Shown: piece after piece, positions 8,636-18,115 of the stretch
How the letters are laid out: each line of letters begins with the position of its first letter
Position numbering within the stretch: position 1 is the first letter of the stretch
Assembly (NCBI GenBank): GCA_018660265.1
Contig: JABJKS010000058.1
Span: forward strand, 16,888-80,887
Length of the DNA: 64,000 bases
Source: Rhodospirillaceae bacterium
GTDB taxonomy: Bacteria > Pseudomonadota > Alphaproteobacteria > GCA-2731375
Direction of reading: 5' to 3'
Notes under the pieces: model-generated
Databases searched by the model: none
Seen by the model: the letters and a program-made list of their open reading frames with translations, nothing else
What the model was told of the DNA's origin: nothing
Program-made: the position numbers and the translations under genes

Positions 8636-8859
8636 GCCGTGACATAGCCCGGCCCGCAACAGGGCGTATCGCTATAAAAAGCTAAAAATCTGCTGTTTTT
8701 CCGGCCTTATGATGCCTGAATGATTGCCGAAAACCGCAAGACTTGGTATAATTTCAAGACTCGCCCCGCAACATCTCGTGATCGCGGCTTCAGACGGTTC
8801 GGCTGGGAATTTTTCCATAAACGCCGCCGTTATTTGCCCAGCCATCAGGACCACTTAAA

Positions 8860-11703
8860 TTGACCGACGACAGCCAAACGCCGCCTCCCGCACCGCCCGG
8901 TTCGCCTCCCCCCCCGCCAACTGACGACGGTGGAGAGGGCCGCAGTGACGCCGTGATGCCCATCGCTATTGAAGACGAAATGCGCCGCTCATACCTGGAC
9001 TATGCCATGAGCGTCATCGTCTCGCGCGCCATTCCGGACGCCCGCGACGGCCTGAAACCGGTGCATCGGCGCATTCTCTATTCCATGTACGAGGCCGGCT
9101 ATACATCGGACAAGCCGTATCGTAAATCGGCCCGCGTGGTCGGTGATGTCATGGGTCGCTACCATCCCCACGGCGATCAGGCGATCTATGACGCTATGGT
9201 CCGTATGGCGCAAACGTTCGCCATGCGTCTGCCGCTGTTGGATGGCCAGGGCAATTTCGGTTCCATGGATGGCGACCGCCCTGCGGCCATGCGCTATACC
9301 GAGATACGTATGGACAAACCGGCTGAGACGCTGCTGGCGGACATCGACAAGGATACGGTGGATTTTCAGGATAACTATGACGGTTCCGCATCGGAACCGG
9401 TTGTCCTGCCCTCTATGTTGCCGAATTTGCTGGTTAATGGCGCAGGCGGTATCGCCGTTGGTATGGCAACGAATATCCCGCCCCATAATCTGGGCGAAAT
9501 CATCGATGCCTGCTTTGCTTATCTGGAAAATCCTGAAATTACCGTCGATGCCTTGATGGAGCATGTCCATGGCCCGGATTTTCCGACGGGGGGCCTTATT
9601 CTGGGCCGGGTGGGCATTCTGTCCGCATTCCGTACCGGGCGGGGTTCCGTGGTCATGCGTGGGCGCACCCATGTGGAGGAAATTCGCAAAGATCGTGAAG
9701 CCATCATCGTGACGGAAGTGCCTTATCAGGTGAACAAGGCCGGCATGATCGAAAAAATAGCTGAGGCCGTGCGCGCCAAACGTATTGAAGGCATTTCAGA
9801 TTTACGGGATGAGAGCGACCGTACGGGCGTCCGGGTAGTAATCGAATTGCGCCGTGATGCCATGGCGGAGGTGGTCTTAAACCAACTGTTCCGTTTTTCA
9901 CCCCTGCAAACATCTTTTGGGGTTAACAGCCTGGCCCTGAACCATGGCCGGCCGGAATTGATGAACCTGGGGCAGATGATTGCCGTTTTCGTGGATTCCC
10001 GCGAAGTCGTGGTTACCCGGCGGACCAAGTATCTGTTGGGCAAGGCGCGGGAGCGGGCCCATATTCTGGCTGGTCTGGCTATTGCGGTCGCCAATATTGA
10101 TGCCATCATCGCCTTGATCCGTGCAGCCCCCGACCCAGCCACGGCACGGGCCCAATTGATGGATCAGGACTGGCCGGCCCATGAGGTTGAGGCGATGATC
10201 CAGTTGATCGATGAACCTGGTCATCGGGTGGTCGATGGTGGCTATCGCCTAAGCGAAATTCAGGCCCGGGCAATCTTGGATCTGCGCCTGCAACGCCTGA
10301 CTGCCCTTGGTCGGGATGAGGTGGGTGAGGAATTAAAGGAACTGGGGGCGAAGATCCTCGACTATCTGGATATTCTGCATTCCAGGGAGCGTCTGCTCGG
10401 CATTATCCGCGAGGAATTGGCGGATATGAAAGAGCGCTTTGCCACGCCAAGGCGGAGCGAGATTGTCGAGGCGGAGGCGGATCGCGAAGACGAGGACCTG
10501 ATCCAGCGTGAGGATATGGTGGTCACCGTTTCCCACAACGGCTATGTCAAGCGGGTGGCCTTATCCACTTACCGACCGCAACGTCGCGGGGGCAAGGGCC
10601 GTCAAGGCATGGCCACGCGGGATGAAGATTTCGTCTCACAGCTGTTCGTGGCGAATACCCATACGCCCATGCTGTTCTTCTCCTCTACCGGTAAGGTTTA
10701 CAAATTAAAGGTCTTCCGCTTGCCCCAGGCCGCACCTCAAGCCCGTGGCAAGGCCATGGTCAATCTGTTTCCCCTGGAAGAGGGGGAGACCATCCACACG
10801 GTTCTGCCGTTGCCCGAAAACGAGGCGGAATGGGCGGATCGTTATGTGATGTTTGCTACCGCCTCAGGTTCCGTCCGGCGCAATGACCTCGGCGATTTCC
10901 AACGGGTCCAGGCAAACGGCAAGATCGCCATGAAGCTGCCCGAGGGGGACCGTATCGTCGGCGTGGCTATTTGTGACGCCAATGACGATATTCTGCTATC
11001 GGGCCGCCGGGGCAAGTGCATTCGTTTTCCCGTCATCGATGTTCGGGTCTTTAAAAGCCGGGATTCCGTCGGCGTACGGGGCATCCGCCTGGTCGGTGAT
11101 GATGAATTGATTGCCATGTCGATCCTGCGGCATGCGGATTTCGACAGTGACACGCGGGAGCGTTATTTGCGCTGGTCCAATGCCAGCCGACGGGCCGAGG
11201 GTGATGGTGGCAATGGCAATGGTGGTGGCAACGGCAATGGTGGCGGCGGTGATCCTCTGCCAAATGCCCCGGTTGAGGCCGAGGCCATGGCCCTGGCAGA
11301 GCAATATGTTCTATCCATCACCGAGAACGGCTATGGCAAACGCACCTCCGCCTACGAGTACCGGGTCACCGGGCGGGGCGGCCAAGGCATCATCAATATT
11401 GAAACCTCGGACAGGAATGGCCAGGTTATCGCCTCTGCTCCGGTGGAAGAAGATCACCATGTCATGATGGTCACCGATACCGGACGTTTAATCCGTACAC
11501 CGGTGCATGATATCCGCATTGCCGGGCGCAATACCCAAGGGGTGACCCTATTCGATGTGGAACCAAACGAGCGTGTCGTCTCCGTAGCCTGGCTGACGGA
11601 ACAAGATAACGATGACGGCAGCGACGATGATGGTGATGACGTCAACGATGGGGACGGGGGCGGAGATAGCGATAGCAATGCGGACGTCGGGGACGACGCA
11701 TAA
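8860..11703 (+). CDS. gyrA: DNA gyrase subunit A
   Basis: Breakage-reunion subunit of gyrase, 947 residues. The active Tyr is Y146 in AAMRYTEIR. By the constant offset of 24 from E. coli numbering, the quinolone-determining positions 83 and 87 are Q107 and D111 in [11 protein letters not shown]. The GyrA box required for supercoiling is QRRGGKG in the first C-terminal blade. Oddities: a Pro-rich N-terminal extension of about 30 residues, a Gly/Asn-rich insertion (GNGNGGGNGNGGGG) between blades, and a strongly acidic Asp-rich tail of about 30 residues. The start is TTG at 8860, the only plausible start before the conserved core in this frame. coaD follows after 127 bases. Confidence 0.97.
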   Translation: MTDDSQTPPPAPPGSPPPPPTDDGGEGRSDAVMPIAIEDEMRRSYLDYAMSVIVSRAIPDARDGLKPVHRRILYSMYEAGYTSDKPYRKSARVVGDVMGRYHPHGDQAIYDAMVRMAQTFAMRLPLLDGQGNFGSMDGDRPAAMRYTEIRMDKPAETLLADIDKDTVDFQDNYDGSASEPVVLPSMLPNLLVNGAGGIAVGMATNIPPHNLGEIIDACFAYLENPEITVDALMEHVHGPDFPTGGLILGRVGILSAFRTGRGSVVMRGRTHVEEIRKDREAIIVTEVPYQVNKAGMIEKIAEAVRAKRIEGISDLRDESDRTGVRVVIELRRDAMAEVVLNQLFRFSPLQTSFGVNSLALNHGRPELMNLGQMIAVFVDSREVVVTRRTKYLLGKARERAHILAGLAIAVANIDAIIALIRAAPDPATARAQLMDQDWPAHEVEAMIQLIDEPGHRVVDGGYRLSEIQARAILDLRLQRLTALGRDEVGEELKELGAKILDYLDILHSRERLLGIIREELADMKERFATPRRSEIVEAEADREDEDLIQREDMVVTVSHNGYVKRVALSTYRPQRRGGKGRQGMATRDEDFVSQLFVANTHTPMLFFSSTGKVYKLKVFRLPQAAPQARGKAMVNLFPLEEGETIHTVLPLPENEAEWADRYVMFATASGSVRRNDLGDFQRVQANGKIAMKLPEGDRIVGVAICDANDDILLSGRRGKCIRFPVIDVRVFKSRDSVGVRGIRLVGDDELIAMSILRHADFDSDTRERYLRWSNASRRAEGDGGNGNGGGNGNGGGGDPLPNAPVEAEAMALAEQYVLSITENGYGKRTSAYEYRVTGRGGQGIINIETSDRNGQVIASAPVEEDHHVMMVTDTGRLIRTPVHDIRIAGRNTQGVTLFDVEPNERVVSVAWLTEQDNDDGSDDDGDDVNDGDGGGDSDSNADVGDDA

Positions 11704-11830
11704 GCTGTTTCAATTGATTTCTTTTTCGCTCTTTTCATGTTGGCCTTGAAAGGTTACTGATCCGATTAGATATCCGGCGAAAATTGTTGGTGTTGTGTTT
11801 TAGAAGAACAGTTGGGCGTAGGAGGCGGTT

Positions 11831-12340
11831 TTGTCGAAGAAACGTACGGGTTTTTACCCTGGTACATTTGATCCCATCACCTTGGGGCACGTGGATATTA
11901 TTCAACGGGCCACGAAAACGGTCGATCATCTGGTCATCGGCGTCGCCATCAATCGCGATAAGGGACCCATGTTCACACTGGATGAACGGGTGGAGATGGT
12001 TCGTGACGAACTAAGTGATGTTGCGGGCGGTCTGAACGGCTGCACCATCGACGTCCAACCGTTCGACAATTTGTTGATGCATTGCGCCGAGCAACATAGC
12101 GCCAGTGTGATCGTTCGCGGCCTGCGCGCTGTTTCCGATTTTGAGTATGAATTTCAGATGGTTGGTATGAACCGCCGGTTGAATTCGGAAATCGAGACTG
12201 TGTTCCTGATGGCTAATGACAAGTATCAGTTCATTGCTTCGCGCCTGGTCAAGGAAATTGCCCGGTTGGATGGCGACGTCTCTGCCTTCGTTTCCCCATC
12301 CGTCATGGCGCGTTTGTACGAGAGGGTTGGGCGCGCGTAG
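11831..12340 (+). CDS. coaD: phosphopantetheine adenylyltransferase
   Basis: Fourth step of coenzyme A synthesis: 4'-phosphopantetheine plus ATP gives dephospho-CoA. At 169 residues it has the usual length. The nucleotidyltransferase motif TxGH is seen at residues 17-20 (DPITLGHVDII), with VRGLRAVSDFEYE and the second nucleotide motif YQFIASRLVKEIA. The start is TTG at 11831, preceded by an AGGAGG Shine-Dalgarno (about 11819-11824), which decides the start. Placement between gyrA and a peptidylprolyl isomerase is the common alphaproteobacterial order. Confidence 0.96.
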   Translation: MSKKRTGFYPGTFDPITLGHVDIIQRATKTVDHLVIGVAINRDKGPMFTLDERVEMVRDELSDVAGGLNGCTIDVQPFDNLLMHCAEQHSASVIVRGLRAVSDFEYEFQMVGMNRRLNSEIETVFLMANDKYQFIASRLVKEIARLDGDVSAFVSPSVMARLYERVGRA

Positions 12341-12379
12341 GGACAGTGCTTGAACCTCTACCTGACACTCTAACTAACA

Positions 12380-12934
12380 ATGGACGGCGATATGCAGTTA
12401 AGAAGACTAATTTTTGGATTAATCATGGCCATTGCGTTACCGGCCATGCAAGCGGGAGCGGCTGACTTGGAAAATACACTCTATCTGGAACTCAAAGACG
12501 GTCGGGTGACCATCGAATTACGCCCCGATCTGGCCCCCAACCACGTGACACGGATCAAGGAACTGGTGCGCCAGAATTTCTATGACGGTATTGTCTTTCA
12601 TCGGGTGATCGAGGATTTTATGGCCCAGACCGGCGATCCAACGGGTACGGGCACGGGTGGCTCCGGGCAAAACCTGGCGGCGGAATTCTCCGACGAGAAA
12701 CATTTGCGCGGAACCTTGTCCATGGCCCGCTCGGCAAGCCCTGATAGCGCCGACAGCCAGTTCTTCATCGTCTTCAAGGCGTCTTCCTGGTTGGATGGGC
12801 AATACACCGTTTGGGGCCAGGTCACCGACGGGATGGAACGGGTCGATAACATCAAAATGGGTGCTGCGGGCAGTGGTGCCGTCGATGACCCGGACAAGAT
12901 CATCACCCTGCGGGTTGCCGCCGACGTCGAATAA
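12380..12934 (+). CDS. periplasmic peptidylprolyl cis-trans isomerase (cyclophilin)
   Basis: Cyclophilin-type prolyl isomerase that assists folding of exported proteins. An N-terminal signal peptide (LRRLIFGLIMAIALPAMQAGA) with an A-x-A-like cleavage site at about residue 27 sends it to the periplasm. The catalytic domain shows YDGIVFHRVIEDFMAQTGDP, GTLSMARSASPDSADSQFF and LDGQYTVWGQV. Start is ATG 12380, or ATG 12392 (MQLRRL), which would give a tidier signal peptide. It is followed by queA after 33 bases, so gyrA-coaD-ppi-queA-tgt may be one transcription unit in part. Confidence 0.93.
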   Translation: MDGDMQLRRLIFGLIMAIALPAMQAGAADLENTLYLELKDGRVTIELRPDLAPNHVTRIKELVRQNFYDGIVFHRVIEDFMAQTGDPTGTGTGGSGQNLAAEFSDEKHLRGTLSMARSASPDSADSQFFIVFKASSWLDGQYTVWGQVTDGMERVDNIKMGAAGSGAVDDPDKIITLRVAADVE

Positions 12935-12967
12935 TAATCTGACGGCGTCTTTGGCGAAAGTTTAGCT

Positions 12968-14059
12968 ATGGACGTGGACCTTTTCGACTTCCCCTTGCCG
13001 GACGAGGCGATTGCCCTGCGTCCGGCGCGACCGCGGGATAGTGCCAGATTGCTGCATTTGGATGCCCAAGGTCATCGTGATCGGGGCATCCGCGATCTGC
13101 CCGATTTGCTGCGGCCCGGGGATTTCCTGGTCTTCAACAATACCCGGGTCCTGCCTCTGCAACTCGAAGCTCGGCGCGAGGTGGGGCGAGATGTTGGGCG
13201 TGATGGGGGACGCGGTGAGGGACGTTTCGAACTTACCTTGTTTGAAGCCGTCGGCCTTGGCCGCTGGCGGGCCTTCGCTAAACCCGCCCGGCGCTTGCGG
13301 ACGGATGACCGACTTATCATTGCCGAGGGGTTTTCCGCACGGGTTGAAGGCCCCCATACGGGTGGCCAGGTGGTGCTGGATTTCGGGCTCTCTGATGCGG
13401 ACCTGCTGGCGGCGCTGGAACGCCATGGTAGTCTGCCCCTACCACCCTATATTCGCAAACATCGTGCCGTCGATGAGCGGGATCAGGATGACTATCAGAC
13501 GGTTCTGGCCCGCCATGACGGCGCGGTGGCCGCACCCACGGCGGGTTTGCATTTTACCAACGAGCTGTTGCAACGCTTAACGGATGCCGGGATCGACCAT
13601 GGCGAGGTGACCTTGCATGTGGGCCCCGGCACATTCCTGCCCGTCAGCGTCGAGAATACGGAAAACCACGTCATGCACTCTGAATGGGGGGAAGTGGATG
13701 CAGCCCTGGTCGATAAAATCCAACAAACCAAGGCGAACGGCGGGCGAGTTGTTGCCGTGGGTACGACGTCTCTTCGTTTGTTGGAAAGCGCGGCGCGGGA
13801 TGGAGTGTTGAAACCGTTCACCGGGGATACGGATATCTTCATTACGCCCGGCTATCAGTTTCAGGTGGTGGACGTGTTATTGACGAATTTTCATCTTCCC
13901 CGCTCCACTTTGTTTATGTTGGTTTCGGCCCTCGCGGGTTTGGATGCCATGCAGGCGGCCTATGCCCATGCCATTCAGGCCGGCTATCGATTTTATTCAT
14001 ACGGGGACGCCTGTTTGTTGGAGCTGGCGCCTGCGGATTTAGGAGCGGCTGCAAAGTGA
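12968..14059 (+). CDS. queA: S-adenosylmethionine:tRNA ribosyltransferase-isomerase QueA
   Basis: Penultimate queuosine step: transfers and isomerises the ribosyl part of SAM onto preQ1-modified tRNA, giving epoxyqueuosine. Hallmarks are [19 protein letters not shown] at the N-terminus, [26 protein letters not shown] and [13 protein letters not shown], and the end [20 protein letters not shown]. Length 363 is normal apart from an Arg/Gly-rich stretch (about residues 72-83) in the first domain. The TGA overlaps the GTG of tgt (GTGA), a coupled pair acting in the same pathway. Confidence 0.97.
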   Translation: MDVDLFDFPLPDEAIALRPARPRDSARLLHLDAQGHRDRGIRDLPDLLRPGDFLVFNNTRVLPLQLEARREVGRDVGRDGGRGEGRFELTLFEAVGLGRWRAFAKPARRLRTDDRLIIAEGFSARVEGPHTGGQVVLDFGLSDADLLAALERHGSLPLPPYIRKHRAVDERDQDDYQTVLARHDGAVAAPTAGLHFTNELLQRLTDAGIDHGEVTLHVGPGTFLPVSVENTENHVMHSEWGEVDAALVDKIQQTKANGGRVVAVGTTSLRLLESAARDGVLKPFTGDTDIFITPGYQFQVVDVLLTNFHLPRSTLFMLVSALAGLDAMQAAYAHAIQAGYRFYSYGDACLLELAPADLGAAAK

Positions 14060-15183
14060 CGGATTTCGGCTATCAGATCTTTGCCCAAGACGGGGCTGCG
14101 CGGGTCGGGCAAATCGAAACCGCGCACGGTGCCATTCAGACACCCGCCTTTATGCCTGTGGGTACGGCCGCAACGGTAAAGGCGATGACGCCAGAATCCG
14201 TTCGGGAAACCGGCGCGGACATCGTTCTGGCCAACACCTATCACCTTATGCTGCGACCGGGGGCGGAGCGTGTGGCGGGTCTGGGCGGGTTGCATAAATT
14301 CATGAACTGGCAGCGCCCCATCCTGACGGATTCGGGTGGCTTTCAGGTCTATTCCCTGTCTGATCTGCGCAAAATGGATGAGGCCGGGGTGACCTTTAAG
14401 TCCCACATCGACGGGGCGCAAATTCATCTTAGTCCCGAGCGCAGTATCGAGGTGCAAAACCTCCTTGATGCGGATATCACCATGGCGTTTGATGAATGCA
14501 CGCCTTTTCCTGCCACGGAGGAGGTCGCAGCAACCTCCATGCGTCTGTCCATGCGCTGGGCGGAACGTTGTCGGCAGGCGTTCGTGGAACGCCCGGGCTA
14601 TGGCCTTTTCGGCATCGTCCAGGGTGGTATGTATGCCGATTTGCGTGCGGAGTCTGCCGCGGCCCTGCAGGATTTGGGCTTTGACGGCTATGCCATCGGC
14701 GGCTTGGCGGTGGGGGAGGGGCAGGCATTGACGTTTTCGACCCTGGAAGTAACCGTGCCCCATTTACCCAAACATAAACCCCGTTATCTGATGGGTGTTG
14801 GCAGACCCGGCGATATTGTCGGCGCTGTTCTTCGCGGCGTCGATATGTTCGATTGCGTAATGCCGACAAGGTCCGGGCGTACGGGGCAATTATTCACCCC
14901 AAATGCCACCCTGAACATTCGCAACGCCCGCCATGCGGATGATCCCCGGCCCATCGATGCGGACTGCCGCTGCCCGTTGTGCCGGAATTATTCCCGTGGC
15001 TATCTCCACCACCTGTTCCGTGCCAAGGAGATCCTGGGCTCCATGTTGGCGACCTGGCATAACCTGACGCACTATCAAGATTTGATGGCGAATTTGCGCC
15101 AGGCGATCACGGAAGGCGGCCTAAATGACTTCGCGGCGGGCCACGCCCGGGCCGGAGAATTGGGCGATATTGAGCGACTTTGA
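14056..15183 (+). CDS. tgt: queuine/preQ1 tRNA-guanine transglycosylase
   Basis: Exchanges G34 of Asp, Asn, His and Tyr tRNAs for preQ1. At 375 residues it has full length. Visible are the catalytic Asp motifs ([27 protein letters not shown]), the substrate loop GLAVGEG, and the zinc site [18 protein letters not shown] near the C-terminus. It starts with GTG overlapping the queA stop. tRNA-Lys follows after about 100 bases. The immediate downstream A- and T-rich stretch (15200-15235) has only weak dyad character, so the transcript may run into the tRNA. Confidence 0.97.
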   Translation: MTDFGYQIFAQDGAARVGQIETAHGAIQTPAFMPVGTAATVKAMTPESVRETGADIVLANTYHLMLRPGAERVAGLGGLHKFMNWQRPILTDSGGFQVYSLSDLRKMDEAGVTFKSHIDGAQIHLSPERSIEVQNLLDADITMAFDECTPFPATEEVAATSMRLSMRWAERCRQAFVERPGYGLFGIVQGGMYADLRAESAAALQDLGFDGYAIGGLAVGEGQALTFSTLEVTVPHLPKHKPRYLMGVGRPGDIVGAVLRGVDMFDCVMPTRSGRTGQLFTPNATLNIRNARHADDPRPIDADCRCPLCRNYSRGYLHHLFRAKEILGSMLATWHNLTHYQDLMANLRQAITEGGLNDFAAGHARAGELGDIERL

Positions 15184-15281
15184 AAATGATGGAAATAATT
15201 GAAAAAAAACCTTAAAAATCGTCGTTTTTTTGTGAATTAACATTGACCCCAACCCCACACCGACCTTATGTTCCGCCGCGA

Positions 15282-15357
15282 GGGCGCGTAGCTCAGTTGG
15301 TAGAGCATTCGACTTTTAATCGAACGGTCACAGGTTCGATCCCTGTCGCGCCCACCA
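15282..15357 (+). tRNA. tRNA-Lys (anticodon UUU)
   Basis: 76 bases with encoded CCA. The acceptor stem GGGCGCG (15282-15288) pairs with CGCGCCC (15347-15353), discriminator A at 15354, CCA at 15355-15357. The anticodon stem TTCGA/TCGAA encloses the loop CTTTTAA with anticodon TTT at 15315-15317. The T arm contains GGTTCGATCCC. The D arm reads GCTCAGTTGGTAGAGC. Confidence 0.97.
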
Positions 15358-15419
15358 CTATTTCGCCGCATATTTTGCGGCCCATGAACATGATTATCAG
15401 ATGTTCACGGCAGAACAGA

Positions 15420-15458
15420 AAAAATGGTCAGACGATAAACGTCTGGCCATTTTTTTGT
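15420..15458 (+). terminator. Rho-independent terminator after tRNA-Lys
   Basis: The 12-base arm AATGGTCAGACG (15423-15434) pairs with CGTCTGGCCATT (15440-15451) with one G-T wobble and a 5-base loop, followed by a run of T. A flanking A run upstream may make it bidirectional. It ends the tgt/tRNA unit before the dehydrogenase gene. Confidence 0.85.
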
Positions 15459-15508
15459 TTCGGATCATGCTAAAGTCGGGGCAATAAATTTTCGCGGAGG
15501 GACGTCCA

Positions 15509-16477
15509 ATGGCTGCAAATAAAATTCTTTTCGTTTCGCAATTTCCGGCAGCGATTGATTTCGCACACGAACTGGTGCCGGCAGGGTTTGAACTGCTGGT
15601 CGCGGATGCGCCCAGTGCCGCTTATTCAAAAGCTCTGGCCGATGCTGACTTTCTTGTGGGCTTTGTCGATATGCTGGTCGATGGGGATTTATATGCCGGC
15701 GGCCCGAACCTAAAGCTGATCCAGTTGCTCTCCGCCGGTTATGACCGGGCCGATATCCCTGCTGCCCAGAAGGCGGGCGTGCCCATATCCAATAACGGCG
15801 GAGCGAACTCCGTCGCCGTATCCGAACATGCCTTGATGCTGATGCTGGCTGTATCCCGGCAATTGGTGCGACAGCATACAACCGTGGCAGCCGGCAATTG
15901 GCGGGGCAATGATATCCCGGTCCTGCATGAACTGCGCAACAAGACCCTTGGTATTATCGGTCTAGGCACCATTGGTAAGAAAACCGCCCGCCTGGCCTTG
16001 GCCTTTGGCATGGATGTGATTTATTACGACGTGGCGCGCCTGACGGAGGCGGAGGAAGATGCCTTGGGCGTACGTTTCCGTTTGCAGCGGGAGATATTTG
16101 CCGAGTCCGACCTAATTTCTTTGCACGTGCCCTTTAACGCCTCGACGGACAAAATGATCGGCGCGACGGAGTTCGCGCAAATGAAGCCGACGGCGATGTT
16201 GGTCAACACGGCCCGTGGCCAGGTTGTTGATGAAGGTGCGCTATTTAACGCGCTGACGTCGGGCACCATTGCCGCCGCCGGCCTGGACGTCTTTGATGAG
16301 GAACCGCCCAGCCCGGACAACCCCCTTTTGGGCCTGGACAACGTCATCCTGACCGCCCATATGGCGGGACCCACATTTGAAAGCAATAAAGTGCGGGTGC
16401 GCAATGCCTTTGACAATGTGCAACGTGTCAGCCGCGGTGAAGCGCCGCTGTGGGTTATCCCGGAATTGGAAGAATAA
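15509..16477 (+). CDS. D-isomer specific 2-hydroxyacid dehydrogenase
   Basis: NAD(P)-dependent reductase/dehydrogenase of 2-hydroxy acids, 322 residues. The Rossmann motif is GLGTIGKKTA (GxGxxGxxxA), and the catalytic Arg, Glu and His are visible in VNTARGQVVDE, LDVFDEEPP and ILTAHMAGPT. The substrate (phosphoglycerate, glyoxylate/hydroxypyruvate, or other) cannot be assigned. There is no ACT domain, so it is not a long-type SerA. ATG at 15509 follows GGAGGGACG, a good ribosome site. It stands alone between the terminator and oppositely oriented small genes. Confidence 0.9.
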   Translation: MAANKILFVSQFPAAIDFAHELVPAGFELLVADAPSAAYSKALADADFLVGFVDMLVDGDLYAGGPNLKLIQLLSAGYDRADIPAAQKAGVPISNNGGANSVAVSEHALMLMLAVSRQLVRQHTTVAAGNWRGNDIPVLHELRNKTLGIIGLGTIGKKTARLALAFGMDVIYYDVARLTEAEEDALGVRFRLQREIFAESDLISLHVPFNASTDKMIGATEFAQMKPTAMLVNTARGQVVDEGALFNALTSGTIAAAGLDVFDEEPPSPDNPLLGLDNVILTAHMAGPTFESNKVRVRNAFDNVQRVSRGEAPLWVIPELEE

Positions 16478-16510
16478 AAGGCGCGTTAATAGGCGCGTTT
16501 ATCCGCCGCG

Positions 16511-16693
16511 TTATTCAGGCTCGGCCGTGTCGTCAGAACCGTCTATGGGGCCATCCGTAGGCAGGCTTCCGTCCTGCTCCGCCTTAACGCGATCCAGCTT
16601 GTCCGCTTTGGCTTGAGCTTTGGCAGCTTTCTTTTCGGCTTTGCGCCGATCACGTTCTTGGCGTTCGAAATTATAATTTGGTTTTCGGGCCAT
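16511..16693 (-). CDS. small basic protein, conserved hypothetical
   Basis: A 60-residue protein beginning MARKPNYNFERQERDRRKAE, then a Lys/Ala-rich helix (KKAAKAQAKADKL) and an acidic tail. I recall similar short proteins with a KPNYNFER start being common in alphaproteobacteria. No function is known to me. It probably forms one long charged helix. It lies downstream of the cold-shock gene on the same strand, about 200 bases away. Confidence 0.65.
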   Translation of the reverse strand: MARKPNYNFERQERDRRKAEKKAAKAQAKADKLDRVKAEQDGSLPTDGPIDGSDDTAEPE

Positions 16694-16752
16694 GATGCTT
16701 TCTGCCTTTAATTACCGCACGGATATAAAGTTTCCAGACGGCAGAAAAATTT

Positions 16753-16815
16753 CGAGACCAGCAGTCGCCAGATACCGGGATAATCCCAATATATTAATCC
16801 GGGCCGCTGGTCTCG
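16753..16815. repeat. 10-base inverted repeat downstream of the cold-shock gene
   Basis: CGAGACCAGC (16753-16762) is exactly repeated in inverse as GCTGGTCTCG (16806-16815), with a 43-base spacer that itself contains GGGATAATCCC (16777-16787). It lies in the 3' region of the csp transcript and before the small-protein gene. There is no T run, so it is not a classical terminator. It could be an mRNA 3' structure. Confidence 0.5.
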
Positions 16816-16899
16816 TCATTCGTATCCAACTGTGTCCTTATCCAATCGCCCGTCGAGGGCTGGAGAAACAGAACCAGTTTTCGATCTAAGCCTTCAAAC

Positions 16900-17109
16900 C
16901 TAGTCGAGCGCGACGAGGTTCTCCGCCGCTGCGCGACCGTCGCGGCCTGCGACGAGCTCAAATTCGACCTTTTGGCCCTCGCGCAGGCCTTGCAGGCCGG
17001 CACGTTCGACCGCAGAAATATGTACAAAAACATCTTTCGCGCCGTCACTCGGCTCGATAAAACCAAAACCCTTAGTTGGGTTGAACCATTTCACTGTTCC
17101 GGTAGCCAT
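16900..17109 (-). CDS. cold-shock domain protein (CspA family)
   Basis: Single OB-fold RNA chaperone of 69 residues. RNP1 is KGFGFI in [16 protein letters not shown] and RNP2 is VFVHISAV. The ATG at 17109 begins [10 protein letters not shown], as is usual for the family. The frame stays open upstream but without similarity. The region 5' of it is long and gene-free, compatible with the extended leader typical of csp mRNAs. No neighbouring gene shares its unit with certainty. Confidence 0.95.
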   Translation of the reverse strand: MATGTVKWFNPTKGFGFIEPSDGAKDVFVHISAVERAGLQGLREGQKVEFELVAGRDGRAAAENLVALD

Positions 17110-17575
17110 AGCTAGTCCCTTCAACTTACGATTATTGCAGCGGCCAAGTAATTTGACTGGGCCGCACGTCTCATTAATGCACAATTTCCAGGCGTAGCTT
17201 GATCGGATGCGCGAGCAACTTGACAAGATACCTCAAGATGAGGTGCAACGAGTGGCCTTACATGGCACCACCGGGGCAACGTTGCAAGCACAGAATTAGA
17301 ATATTGGGCCAAATTTGGTTAATGTCGCCCGGTGTCGCAAATTTGCGACGGTTTTAAGGCGGCGGGTGTGGTCCGTCGATACAATTGCTTGATTTCCGCC
17401 GCTCTGCCGATAAATTTAGGTGCGACCACTACGGGCGTTGTACCGCCCAGGCACGAGTCACGTAAGTGGCATCAATTTCTTCGATATCGGAAATTCGGTC
17501 TTGAACATAATGCAAAAATGGATCGGGCGCGCTATCCTTCTGCGTCGCGCTTCAACCAATTACTTGAAAATTGCT
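17110..17575. other. gene-free stretch with twin palindromes
   Basis: 466 bases between the csp start (minus strand) and the end of the GNAT gene (minus strand). No open frame resembles a protein. The half nearest csp can hold its promoter and leader. The only structured elements I see are the two CAAATTTG-core palindromes described separately. Confidence 0.6.
17309..17349. promoter_or_regulatory. twin palindromes with CAAATTTG core
   Basis: A perfect 10-base palindrome CCAAATTTGG (17309-17318) and a perfect 16-base palindrome GTCGCAAATTTGCGAC (17334-17349) share the core CAAATTTG, with centres 28 bases apart. The spacing is near three helical turns, suggesting paired operator sites for a dimeric regulator. 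The binding protein is unknown. Confidence 0.45.
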
Positions 17576-18115
17576 CTAAGGCGGGGAACCGCTGCCCGCG
17601 CCCAGGGCACGTTGCAGAACAACTGAATCCAGCCAGCGCCCGGCTTTCCAGCCGATGCCCACAATCAAGCCAACTTGGCGAAAGCCCATTTTCTCATGGA
17701 ACCGGATGGAGGGTTGGTTGTCGCTGTCGCCAACCACAGCGATCATTTGCCGATAACCCAGCCCCGTGCAATCGTCGATCACCTGTTGCAACAGGGGCCC
17801 GGCGATGCCTTGGCCGGCGCGGTCGGGGTGCAGATAGATGGTGTTTTCCACCGTGAAGCGATAAGCGGGCCGGGTCCGATAGGGGCCGGCATGGGCATAA
17901 CCGGCCACCTCCCCATCCAGTATAGCGACCACATAGGGGTAGCCTTGGGCGACAAAGCCATCCCGCCGCAGGTTCATTTCCGTTAAATCGGGCGGTTCCA
18001 ACTCCCAACTCGCCAGGCCGTGCAGGACATGATGGGCATAGATCGTCTGGATTGCCCCCATGTCAGCGTCGGTGACGGGGCGGATATGTAATTCTGATGA
18101 CGCTGCCGGCGTCAA
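17576..18115 (-). CDS. GNAT N-acetyltransferase, phosphinothricin-acetyltransferase-like
   Basis: Acetyl-CoA-dependent N-acetyltransferase of 179 residues, closest in pattern to the Pat/YncA group: LHIRPVTDADMGAIQTIYAH, VAGYAHAGPYRTRPAYRFTV, LHPDRAGQGIAGPLLQQVI (acetyl-CoA loop), RQMIAVVGDSDNQPSIRFH and KAGRWLDSVVLQRALG. Members acetylate phosphinothricin, methionine sulfoximine or similar amino-acid analogues; the true substrate here is unknown. I place the start at TTG 18115, whose TTGA overlaps the stop of the upstream glutamine-amidotransferase gene. The longer open frame above it has no similarity. Confidence 0.88.
   Translation of the reverse strand: MTPAASSELHIRPVTDADMGAIQTIYAHHVLHGLASWELEPPDLTEMNLRRDGFVAQGYPYVVAILDGEVAGYAHAGPYRTRPAYRFTVENTIYLHPDRAGQGIAGPLLQQVIDDCTGLGYRQMIAVVGDSDNQPSIRFHEKMGFRQVGLIVGIGWKAGRWLDSVVLQRALGAGSGSPP

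Noticed and set aside
15199..15235. Rho-independent terminator directly after tgt
   Set aside because: A- and T-runs are present but the stem is too A+T-rich and short; the strong terminator is after the tRNA.
17332..17856. 174-codon plus-strand frame starting at the palindromes
   Set aside because: The second half lies opposite the GNAT gene and the first half resembles nothing; composition is Arg/Cys/Pro-rich as in shadow frames.
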